A stretch of 64,000 nt of DNA, from positions 21,841,853 through 21,905,852 of the forward strand of contig NC_091946.1 in NCBI RefSeq assembly GCF_041260155.1, given 5' to 3'. Below are positions 1 to 12,900 of this stretch, piece by piece. Made by a program: the position numbers and the translations under genes. The DNA is from Ptychodera flava. Its lineage: Eukaryota > Hemichordata > Enteropneusta > Ptychoderidae. Under the pieces are notes generated by a model. That model was not told the DNA's origin, searched no databases, and saw only the letters and a list, made by a program, of their open reading frames with translations. Numbering within the stretch: the first letter of the stretch is position 1; each line of letters starts with the position of its first letter.

Positions 1-338
1 CCAATCCATCTAGTTGCCTTTGCAAAGATCAATACTATTACAAGCCACAATAACCACTTTTTCGTTCATGGGTAACAAAATTGTTCATTCAATCATTCTT
101 AAGATTTAAAAAAAATAAATTTTAAAAAAATGTAAAAATCATATCACTGCATCATTACTTAAAAAACCTAGGGTGAGAAGAAAACCTATAAATTGAAGTG
201 GTGATTCCCCCAGTGGGATTTTATTGGTTTTCAGTGAATAGGAATGAACTACTGTACTATGCCAGCTACTGTATATGTGTGGGTGGAATTCCTCTATTTC
301 CTTGTTGTAGAGAATGAAAGAGAAAACATCTTATATTT

Positions 339-697
339 GAAGGTAGTATTTGCTTCAAAAGTGAAAGACTTAAACTTTTGCTCAAACTTTCCTCAAGGAA
401 TCTTTCAACCATTCACTTTCAAAATCGAGAATAACAATCAGTGGGTCACCGTGCAAATTTTGGTACTACAGAAACAAATAACCCAAGATTTACTGATATT
501 TAAAATTCAAAATGGCCGCTTTCCCTGTGTTAACTCTATCAAGACGAATAAAATTTTCAAGTATCAAAAAACTAGGCTGCAGTAAAATTTTTTACACCAA
601 GAGCTTCAAAATGAGCCCCCACAACTGGTATATCAGAAAAGAATTGTAAACTTTTGAGAGTCTGAATATCTGTCCCGTAGGTGCATTCTACCATTAA
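339..697 (-). mobile_element. MITE family A, copy 1
   Basis: A non-autonomous inverted-repeat element of about 355 bp in a GCC2 intron. One end reads AAGGTAGTATTTGCTTC and the other GGTGCATTCTACC. Its interior carries the family hallmark ATGGCCGC next to GTTAACTCTAT. It matches the copies at 25497, 36269, 48471, 49137, 51894 and 52681. Confidence 0.75.
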
Positions 698-953
698 CTG
701 AAGACTGTTGATTATGAATTGTTCATGCACTCACTATGATGACAAACAGGCACAAGTTCCGAATGGCATTTTATGTAAATTGTTTAAAATATGTAAATTA
801 GTCACCACTCCAATGGTTTCAGAAGCTGAGGTCACTTACCGGTACATGTAGACTAGTACACTTAACCTTGCATATCATGTTTTGATTTTCCATTGCACAT
901 CTGCAGAGTAAAATCTTGCTAAAGCTGTAATTCTCTGTTGCATTTTTGTACAG

Positions 954-3900
954 AACTGAGTAAAAAGAATGCAGAACTTGAAAAGCAAAAGAGCACAGAC
1001 TCTGGCAGCAATGAAAACCAAGGAAAAATAAAGGTAGGATGATAAACACATTTTCAATTTTTCCTGTTGAAGTTGCGTGTTATATTTAAATCTAAAAGTA
1101 TATCGTCTTTGTCAGAAAAATGTTTGTTGATGTTAATAAAAATAATTGCTGTATAAAATTTAATAGATTATCATATACCTACATTCACGTGCCTGTGTAA
1201 AGCTATGGGAGAAAGCGCCCTCAGATCCGTGCATTTTTTTTACGTATCACGCCCCGGCCCGGTGCCCAAATATGGGCAATCGCGTGCATTTCTGAACTAT
1301 TTCGATTCTGGTTACTACGCGCGTTGCTATCCGCAAACGTTCCATTTGTACACAAAGCCAGCGCGAGATTTGGAAAACGTCTGCTCGCTCAGATCGTAGT
1401 TGCGCGTGGCGACAGTGGAGCCGCGCCGGTAACATCGGCTTTTATTTCTAAATTCTAGTGAAATCCTGTGTATACTAAGTGCGTGCCTGTTCAGTATAAA
1501 TTACAAGAAACTGACATCACACTTTTGTCCTTCTTACACCTCGATTTCAGCCTTGATCTCTGTTGGTCACGTAATAGTACGCGTATTGCTTTGCGCGTTC
1601 TAGAATTCTGCAGGTAAACAAATGACGTCATTATGTATGTCAATCCGCGACGGGAAGCGGCCATCGTATTTATGAAAAACTGACACAAATGGCGATGAAT
1701 TTTCGATATCGCACGCATTTTTATCTCCTAAACAATGTTGAATATTATGTAAAATACATATTTATCATTCCATAAGGTATATGATAAAACCTTTACGACC
1801 CTGATACGGCTTTTGCAGCCCTTGGTCGTACGGCGTACGGGCCCTCGCACGCTCGGGCCCTTCCGCCGTACGACCTCGGGCCGCAAAAGCCGTATCAGGG
1901 CCGTAAAGATTATTATTTTGTGAATTACATGCTTTTACAAGGCATAAGGAGTATGATACCATATAAAATAAATTTTTTCATTGAATGAAATTTTCCTCTG
2001 AGCCAGTAAACGTCAGCTTCCGTTCACTAGGGAAATAGAAGTCAAGAAGATGAATTCTGTGGAATCAACCACTCTCTGATATCCGGGGCATTCCCCTACT
2101 CCTGTGTTCAGACTTTCCGCACAGCTGTGACCAGCTGTTTCTTCCGCCAAGGAAGTTCCCTGCTGCGGGGTCCCATCCGCTGATCAGTTCACTGTTTCTC
2201 GTTCTGCAGGAGTTGGAGTCAGAATTATCAGATCTGAAGGCTGAACATTCAGAACTTGTGGCAGCCTACAATGGAGTGCAGCAACAGCAAGAACAAGCAA
2301 TAAAAATGCATGAGGTGAGAATCATGCCCAGATGTTTCTCACACATCTAAAATTTCGGCGTACCTGCTATACACTAGGTCATTTGTACCGGTAGAGAATG
2401 GACAATTTTAGGCCAATTAATATTCTCAGCAACATTCCAGGAGTGGTATTGCCACAATTGATGATGTCATACCTGCCATAGACAAAGCACAGTAGCCCAT
2501 AATGGCCGCACTCTGTGCGATACAATGTATTTTGAGTACCACTTCTTGAATATTGCCACATTCTCTTTTGATAATGACTCATTATTCGGTGATTTGCATA
2601 TTGAAACAATGCTCATTGATATACTATGTGTTAATCAATACATTTTAAATGTATTCGTTTATTGAGGAAATTGAGCATAAGATGGCCCTATCTTCATAAC
2701 GACAATTCAGTAAATTCTCTGTCAGAATCAGGCTTTCTTAGGGGGCCTCCTTAGCTCTGTGAAGCAACTAGACCCCTTAGGATTATGGTGAATTGTAAAA
2801 TTGTTTGGTGTGGGCCTAGGATTATTCAGTCTGGCCTAATTTTACAAATTTATTGCAAGTTCAACATGTTTGTAAATTTTGAGAAGTGAATTTTAAAAGA
2901 AAATCATTCTCTCTTTCATAAAAACTGCCTAATTTCAGGAGTTGGAGAATAAAATCAGTGAATGGACAGAGAAGTACACGAAATGTGAAGAGGAAAAGAA
3001 ACAAATTCAGGACCAATACAATGCAGCTTTAAAAAAGAACCAGGTGGGTTTTGATGAAAGAATCATTCTGGTTGGTTGAATGAAATTATTTGTAACCAGT
3101 GAGCATGAGGTTTTCAAGTATGCATTTTTCAACCATGAATATTCGTAAGTGGTATGCATGGGGTCAGTATTTTCATGAGAGCTGAGGTAAGGTATGCATC
3201 TCAGGATACATACAAGAAGTACAATTTACCTTCTAATGTACAAGTACTGTGAATTCATTTCACGAATGTCAGAATTTCTTGAAATCTTGTTCAGACAGCT
3301 TCATGTCAATACATACAAACTTTGTTAACTGAAATTTGCAGGAGTCCATTTCTAGGAAATTTTATGTCTCAATTGTCTTGAGGACACGTTGATTAAAGTC
3401 TGTCCTACTATTTTACCTAGCCCTGCACATTTGGAAGTTTATCATGAAAGATACTGTCAAAATAATTTTGAATTCCTGCAGCAAACACTTTTATATTCTG
3501 TAAAATACTGGTTGATGAAATGACCTACGGAAACAAAAGTAACAAAGAACTTTGACCTAGCATTTATCATCTTTCACCTTGAGGATAATTTACATATTAG
3601 AGGGCCAGTAGCTGAAACTTTTGATGATTTTTTATATTTTTTTCGTTTTTAAATGTCGACCACAGTTTCTTGTTATATTTTCCAAAGCATATTGAGATAC
3701 ACAGTATTCAGCTTGTCAACTCAGGCTGTACATGTGTAAACTGCATTGTTATTGTTGATAAGTGGATTCTGGTCCGGACTAGAATTCAAATATAAACAGT
3801 AACAGTGCATCTTACACACATAGACACTGTGTTGATAAGCTAACAAGAAAGTGCTTCAGCATGCTTTGTGGAGTAGAATAAGAAACTCTAGCTGACATTC

Positions 3901-6900
3901 AAACAAAATGAGGGAAAAATCTTCATAAGTTACAGCATCTGGCCCTTTAAAGTTAAAACACGCATAAAATAGCCAGAGGGTCAGATGTGCTAGGTCAACC
4001 TTTTAAAATGTAAATATATGTAAATTAATATGTAAATTTGTGAATTATAAACATTGTGATGTCAGAAGTGCAAGTTACCACTGCTGACCTTGCACCTTTG
4101 ACCTGGCATGTCAATTATATGTAAGAATTCAGACATAAAAACGAATAAACAGAACTTCAGAAAACTGAACACTTTCTCTGTTCAGGACAAAACAAAAGGT
4201 GCATGCACTTGTCATAACTGTGTAGATAGAAGGTGTTCCTGTCCATTTAGGGGTACATTGGTTTTAAGGTGGATCTTCCCCAATTTTTTATCCCTATGGT
4301 TACCAGAGCATGGCAGAACAGTTTGAGTGCATGCAGATGAAGGAGGAAACCATGGCAACCACATTCCAGTGCCTGCAGCAGGAGTGTCAGACACTGTCCA
4401 AGCAGAATAAAGTAGGAAAGAGTAATTACTTATTTACAGACTTTATCAAGTCTCTGTGATAGTTCCTGACCCTTCACCACTAGATAATGGTGTAGTCCCA
4501 TTGTTTCACTGAGGTGGTTGGATCCATCATACAGAGAAATGGGGATGAAAGGGCTACCTTTCAACATGCTGCAAATAAATCTGTTGTTAGTATATGTTCA
4601 CCAAAAGTGATACAGTGTGTAAGGATTGGTTTTGTTCTTTAAATTTTCATGCTGAATATGGTCAAAAACATTCACATATGTGAAAGTCACAATGTACTAA
4701 ATTCAAGATCTGTATTGGTGTAATAAACAGTAATACAATAGCTCACAGCAACTGGATATTAATGATGTTTGCCTAAGAATAAATGTAACATGTATATTTG
4801 AGTGAAGGTTTTTGTTACTGGTATTTAGCTTCTTTAAAAGAAGCAATACATGATGTTTTGATTTATTTATTTAAGTGTCTTATGTGGACTTATGTTATAC
4901 AGCAATACATATAAGGACACACTGACTTATGTTGCCACATCCAGCCCCATGGGCTCGTAAGACAATGAAATACAGTAGTTGTAATGTACAATTAAGGAAA
5001 GAAATATGATTGGACAATTGCTTCCATCACTCTTCAATTTGCACAGAACTTTTTGATGTTACATTGTAAAATTCTCTGTGTGTAAATTTATCAATTTTTC
5101 TTCGTGTTTGCTAAATTTGAATTCTACTCTAAATTTAAGCTGAAATGTGTATGATGTATTTGACTTTGCCTGTTATATGAGCTAGTTTCAGGAGAGCTTG
5201 TCTTGTAAACTGGTTTATGTATAAAGTTTTTCATTGTAATATATAATAGAGAATATGTATGTAATATAGAATAAGTTATAATGTAGAATTTCAAATTAAA
5301 TCACAAAGTTCAATAAGCAATTGTTGGAACTTGCAACCTGCTTGTCTTTTATCTTTGTGTTGTGTGACCTTTCAACTTTGAACCTTACTGATGTTTCAGG
5401 ATCTGAATGAGCAGGTCAACGTCCTGACTGTGGCAAGAGACGAAACCCTGAAGGCTATGAAGGCATTGAAACAGCAGCAGCAAGACACCGGCAGTGCCAG
5501 TGCTGAGCTGCAAGCCCAGCTTGAGGCTGTGACAGCAGAAAGGGACATAGCAAAAGGTGAAGTACAGCAGGCTGTCGAGAAGATCGCTACGCTGCAGGGA
5601 AAGCTTGAAGATGCAAATTTTGACCGAGAAAAGCTCGAGGAGAGCATGGCAAAACTACAAGGTGACAATCAAGATTTTAAGTCAAAAGTTGAAGAGTTGG
5701 CAGCCATCAGGAACGAATTGGAAAGTTTAAAAGGAGGTGTGGGTCAGAAGGAAGCTGAACATGAGAATTTGAAATCAGAACTGAAGAAGATCAACGAAGT
5801 GAATGAAAGCATGTCAGGACTCAATGAGGAATTAAAATCACAGATCAACTTACTCACCAGCGAACTGGAGAATGTCAAAGAGGATCTGGGAAAAAGCAAG
5901 GAAGAATGTGAAAACATTCAAAGAGAACTCAAACAGACTGAGCAGCAGCAAACTGACGTCGAAATGAAACTCGAAAATGCCATTAAGGAAAAGGAGCAGA
6001 TGAGATCCGAGTGCGAGGCGCTGCGATCGGGGAAAGTTGAAGCAGAGAGGGCAAAGGAAGAACAGGGAAATGAACTGAGTAGGGTTTTGTCTGAAAAGGA
6101 AAGATTATCGGCAAGGGTGAATGAACTTCAACAAGACCAGGAACGGTCTAGCGGAGAGCTGGAAGGGGAGTTAGAGAGGGTAAGGAATGAAAGAGATGGA
6201 TTTGCGACAGATGTTGCGAGATTTCAGTTGGAAAAAGATGAGATGGGACACCAGTTGGAGAATGTGAAGCAAGAGTCTGAAAGATCAGAGGTGGAGATGA
6301 AAGCCAAGTTTGATGGTCTGCATAATGAGATGGAAAAGATGAAAAAAGAGATGGCAGGATTGACGGCAGATCGTGAAGATTTGTGCAATGAGCTACAAGA
6401 CTCAAAGGTGGAGTGGGAGAAAAGGGTCAATGAACTCAAAGGTCAACTCAGCAGCTTGGAATCTGAGAAGGAAAATCTCAAATTGGAGCTGGAGAAAGTG
6501 TCCAAGGAGAGGGACAACGTCGCAAATGATTTACAAAACACCAGCAAGGGAGCAGAATCTGCAGCGACAGAGATTCAAAGTCAACTTTCCACCCTGCTGG
6601 AAGAACGAAATCATCTCCAGGGGACAGCGGAAAAACTAAGGGAAGATAATCAAAGGCTTAGCGAGGAGATGAAAAAGGTTGCTGAAGAGGAAGAGGGCGC
6701 TAGACAAGACCTTGTAAGCGAGCTGAGTGATGTAAAGTTTGAGAGAGACGAGCTGAAAATCAAAGTTGAGTCACTGGAGGAGGAGCGAGTGAAGTGGACA
6801 GGAGAGATGGAAGTTGTCAGTCACAGCCTTGAGGAGTCTATCAACAACCTTCAAGGCAAACTCTCTGAAACCAGTAATCACTGTGAGCAACTCAAAGCAC

Positions 6901-9900
6901 AGGTTGGAGTGCTGACCGAGGAGCGTGATAAACTGGCCGCCAATTTGAAAACACTGCAGAAGGACACTGAAAGCTCGTCCAGCGAACTTCAAAGTGAACT
7001 GGAAAAGGTCAGAGGTGAACTTCAGAGCGCTCAGGATGCCTTGAAAGTCAAGGAGGCCAATCTTGAAAATGCAGAGCAGCGGTTAACAGAGGTGCTCAAG
7101 GAGAGTGAAGCTGGCAAAGAGCGTCTTCAAGGAGAAATACAGGTCATGACCTCTGAAAGAGATGAAATGAAAAAGAGGCTAGAGGAACTACACTCTGAGC
7201 TGGAGAGTGTCCAGGGTCAACTCAGGTCAGCGGAAGAACAGAAGCTACAATTGGAGGAGAGTGTCCACAAACAAAGCCAGATGAAGGATGAGGAGCTTGG
7301 CAAGATTCAGACAGACATACAGAATCTGCATGGGCAAATCAAGTCACTGGAGGAAACAAATCACCAGTTGCAACAGCAATTGGAGGAAAGCATGAGCAAA
7401 CAAAACGAGGTCAAAGGTGAGCTGGAAGTGACCTCAAGAGTCAAATCAGAGCTGGAAGAACATTTGCAGAGGGTGAAAGAAAATGTTGAGAAGGAGAGAA
7501 AAGAATTCAGGGAAAACATTGAAAAGTTGGAATCAGAAAACAATCTTCTGAAAGGAGAACTATCGTCACTGAAAGATCAAAAACAGATGGCAAATGAAGA
7601 ACTGCATGTTGAACTCACCAGAATCAGAGAAGAGAAAGTCGCCCTCACAGCTGAGTTTGAGAGTGTACAAAGGTCAAAGGTTACAATAGAAACAAAATGT
7701 CAAGAATTGGAGAACAATCTTAAAACTGAACGAGAAGAGAAGGAAGAAATACGTAAAATCCAAGAACGGGGTTTTCAGGATAGCCAAGCAGAAATCAGTG
7801 AAATGAAAAATAAGATCCAAAACTTGGAAAGTGATAAGGAAGGCTTGACGTCCGCTATGAGCACTTTGAAGGATCAGTCTCAGAGTAAAGATGAGACCAG
7901 CAATAAAATGAAGGAGGAAATTGGTAACTTAGTTGCAGAGAAAGAGAAACTGATGTTGGAGTTAAAGACACTGAAAGAGCAGTATCAAAGCAGTGATGAC
8001 AAAGGTAGCAAACTTGCAGAGGAGATATCTGAGCTTAAGTCACAGATTGCTCGGCTTGAAAAGCTGAAACAGGAAATGGAAGCAGAGTTACAGGCCAGTA
8101 AGAGCAATCTACAAGAGAAGGAATCCCAGCACCGGGACCTGACATCACAGTTGGAGGAATCAAACAACAAACGCACAGAGCTGGAGGATCAGCTCCGATC
8201 AACGGAAGAGGAGTTTGGGGCGTTGAAGGAAAATCTGTCCAAGGTGACAGATGAGAAAGATGGAGTGCTCAGGGAACTGGAAAGCGAACGGGAATCTAGA
8301 AAGAAGACGGAAGAGACAGTGCAACAAATGTCGGCAGAGAAGGGAGAGGAAGGAGCCCTTCAAAAAGAATTAGGTACGACCAAATATTCAGAAGTAGATA
8401 TTTTCATTATTTGAGAGCTGTGCTCTTGCATCTAATGGCAATTATTGTCTGTATCACTAAATTCTGACACATCTGCTCTGTGTATCATACAGTGTTCTCT
8501 CCAGAACAATTATAGAGTGGTGGCCACCACTCTTTAATTTTTGGTAAACAATAGAATCTCATTACCATAACAATTACATTTATTGTTATGCAAATTAGCC
8601 ACCGCTCTACCAGAAAATCCTGGGGAGAACACTGTACATACCAGTGAAAGAAAAGCGTACACAAGGTGGTCAAAAATTCATGCTCTCCAAAAGTTCGAAT
8701 AAATATGTGTCAGCAAGCCACAAATGTCTTTTGCCATTGAACCAAACATTGTTCAAATTTTAAAATTCGAAACATTTCGCCAAAACATGGTACAGCACTC
8801 TAAATACAGTACATATATATGCATTACATTAGTTTTAAGAATATAAGGTTTAGCATGTACATGTACTTATGCCAAGCAAGACTGAATTTGTAGAGAACAT
8901 TTCAAGTAAGTTCCTAATGAATTTGTTTTATATCTTTGTATTTCAGCGGCAACCAAAGCCAAACTGCAAGAATCTGAGGAAAAATCACAGAAAATGAGAG
9001 CTGTTGCCGTAAAGGCCAAGAAAGAAATGACAGACGCCAAGAAACAGGTGATGCCTACTGAACAGTTGATGTATTCTCAATGCTGATTAGTCCAAATGTG
9101 AAACAAACCGTAGCTCAACAGATTATCATCCAATGAGAGCTTGTATATTAACTTTCAGTTGGCAGCTTGAGGCAGTACATAGTGTCTTACGTTGTATTGG
9201 GCAAGTCAATATTGACATTTATTCGTTGTTTCTTTGTGACAGGTTTCTACTCTGACCGAAGAAATGTCAGCGCTCATCTCAGAGAAGGAAGAAATCCAAC
9301 AGAAAATTGGAAATATGAGCAAACAGTCAGAAGCTGCAGTGAAACAGCAGGTTGAGAGTTACCAGGTAAAGTCACCTGAATCTGTGAGAATAATTTTTAA
9401 TCTCACAGTTGACGTGACAACACTCTCACGAATATTAAACATAGGCTAAATTTTAGTGATTACAAACGCTGTTTTGATGTTCTTGGGATTTCTGTCATCA
9501 AGTTTTTAGTTTCTAATGTCTTACACGTAGAGAACAAGCTCTGTACATTCAGAACAATATTCTATGTTATCGTTAACAAATGAATTCTGGTCCGGACTAG
9601 ACTTGAGTTGTTTGCAATACAGTGTTATTTGTACTGTACATGCATACAGGCTGTATTAACCAGTTTAACAACGGGTTATGACATGATTCTGGGAGTAGAA
9701 CGCTAAACATGGCAAGGAATTGTATTTACAGACAAACCAAAATAATGGAATGTACATCAAATGTGAAAGCTACTGATGCTTTAAATTCACCATTTACACC
9801 ATAGACCCGTTTTTTTGAGGGTCTATGTTTACACCGACTGGTTCCTGGTCTCAAATAGGCAATAATCAGCCACATAGAGAGAATAAGATAGATTGTATTT

Positions 9901-12900
9901 GAAAATCATTGGATTGCAAAAACTGGAATGAGTATATAAATCTTAAAATATTCATTGAATTGCATTCATGCCATATATTGATAATACGACTGTGTTGTTC
10001 TGTGGAGAGTGATGCAATTTTCATACTGAAGTCTGACATATCCAACCCTATAGGCAGAATGGATTGGAGTCTCTGGTACCCAACTGTTGTTGCAACCACA
10101 CTAGACAACTTAGTGAAATTTTCTCAAACTTATATTGAAAATCTTTGTTTTCGTTATTTTCTTTGTTTTGTTTTTATTGTTTTTGTTGCCCCCTTGCCTG
10201 TTTTGACACTAGTTTTGTACATTTGACAGAGCTTGCAGAGGGAATACGACAAGCTGCTTGATGATTTGGACGTTGAGAAGGAAGCAAGAAAAAACTTTGA
10301 TAAACAGATCCAAGGCCTTGAAAAGCAAGTACAGGAGTACACAGAGCAAATCAAGGTAGGTCTGGTTTCCAGTGTTTAATCAATGAAGCCCCTCAGTGCC
10401 AGTGTCACTGATTTATTGTGCTGTTTTTCATAAAGGTTGTTCAAGGAATGCCGTGAGTTTGTTCCCGGGAAGCGATGGAAGCAGTTTTTAGCAAATCTGG
10501 TGACATACTGTCAGTGATTATCAAACTCACAGGAACTAGTGAAGTACTCTGATGCTGAACATCTGAACAGGAATGTTTTATATGTAATGTGAAATCATCA
10601 ACACTTATTTATAGCCTCCGTATGCCTTCACCCTTTCATCACCATACTTTGGCCCTATCCTATTGTTATCAGTGGTGATTGTGGGTCTGTTTACATAGAT
10701 TTGGGGATGAACAGGTGAAAAAATGTGTCAATTGAAGCTGGTATTATGATCTAGTGATCTAGTGTATGTGCTTGTTTGTATTCATTATTATTGAAATTAA
10801 AAACAAAAATCTTAGTATTGATACCCTGCACACTTTCATGATAGTTTATAATTTTGTGTTTACATGTATCAGGTTTTTGAAATTTGATTTTTTTTGTAAA
10901 ATGATACTTTCATAGATTATAAACAGGCAAAATTGTCACATAATAGTGTGTCTTTCTGTGTCAGACTCACCTCCAGCTTTTGTTTGACCCATTTATGTGA
11001 GACATTTCATTGCAACATATTTGGGAATGGGATTCTAACAGTCCAAAGGTTGTTGCTGTGTGATAATGCTGTTATTGCAAGAGTAGAACGTGGGAATAAT
11101 TGGCCAGATACATGCTACTCGGGTAACTTGTATAGGGTTTAATCAAGACTTCTTGTGAAGTTTATATTTGCTATATTTCCCACTCTCCCAGACTTTGAAT
11201 GAAGAATGCGCCAACACTAAACAAAGCAGAGACGATCTCAAGACTCACTGTCAGGAATTAGAACAACTCAAGGAACAACTCCAGCAGTTCATCAGTGACC
11301 AAGAAAAGGAAAAATCATTGACGGAACGTGAACGGGACTCAGAGAGGATGCAAAAAGAGCGTAAAATTGAGGATCTGAATGAGGTAGATATATGAAATAT
11401 CTGTGATGTGTGAACTTTGACCCCAGTGATGTTTTCTTCATATTCGTGTCAATCCCCTTGGCTTTATCATGAAATGAAAATGTGGCTGTCAGAAAGCTAA
11501 AACAAATAGCAACAGTTGTAACTTGGATAGTTTTGATATTCTCTGTCAACCACGAAATTAATTTGCCAATGCCATGGTGCTCCCGCCTAACCACAACAAC
11601 AGACCACCAAACTGCCATACCAATAACTTACAGGGTGGTGAACTGCCACCCTAACTCACTTAATAGAGATTCTTAAAGAATGTGACAAAATTTCCTTTCA
11701 GGCAAAGAGCAAGATCAGTAGTCTTGAGGAGCAGATAGCAAAACAGAAAGAAGAACACCAATCTACAGTAGAGAGACTAGAGAAAGCACAGAAGGTGAGT
11801 TACTTTGTCTGAATTGTGATTTATCCTGGAGTGAGAGAGGTAGCCTACCATTCCATTTCAAAGTGTCCATGGTTTCATCTTAAAAAGTTCAAATACTAAA
11901 TGGCTATGCCGAAAACAGTGATAAGAGAGTCTATAAAGACCCCACAGGACAGTAAACGAAACCTCATATTGTAATTTAATATGATCTTAGGGACACTGTC
12001 TAAGGCACCCTATGATACCCTAATGGAGTCATTGACATGAAATTTGTATATGCAACCAAATGTTTTATGATAAAGCAATTTCGAGCAAATTAAGACTTTC
12101 TGGTTTTAGATATTTTATAGTACAAATGAACAATACACATTAAATTCATCATTTGGTATGCTTGATATCTGAGATCTGTTTTGTTCTCTGATGTGTCGAA
12201 TACAGGAAGCCTCAAACAGCAGTTTGATGGATCTTGAAATCGCAGACTACGAGAGAAGTGTGTCTGGTCTAAATGCCACCATTGCAGAGAAGGAAGCCAA
12301 GGTGACGGACTTGACACAGGAAGTTGAGAGACTGGAAAAGATTACGGAAAACCTGCAAAAACAGGTTGAAATGAAAGAGACACAGAGACAGCAGTCCGAA
12401 GAGAGAGGCAACAAACTCAAGCAGCTGTTGGTGAAAACTAAGAAAGATCTTGCAGATGCCAAAAAATCCGTAAGTTTCTAGTTTTACCCTTTACGTACCT
12501 GCCAGACAGTATCACTTCCCCATCTACCAGTCAGTAAAAAGTGGTATTGAGCCAAAACCATAGTATTTTCACCCACTTGGTTCGGTATGATATAGTAGCT
12601 TTAGTCTGTAAAAATCATGTTTACAGTATCTCTGTCTTCGGGGGACCTTCAAATCTTCAAGTCTTTGTTAAAATCCACCATATGGGACATGTTTTGCTTC
12701 ACTAGTTTACCCAACTTGACCTGATTTTGAAATATGAACTTGGCAGGTAAAAGGGTATGGTGATATATTTTTTGCTTTACACATTCTTGAATTTGATTGA
12801 CCAAAAACATAATAAAAGGAGGAAGTTCTGTTGTACCAAAAACAAGTTCAATTTCAGGTTTCCAAACTGCTTCCAACAATGTTTTCTCAATCAGTTGTAC

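Noticed and set aside
5396-8176. Several minus-strand and frame-shifted open frames inside the giant GCC2 exon
   Set aside because: They are Ser/Leu/Phe-rich shadows of the Glu/Lys-rich coiled coil and have no splice or family support.
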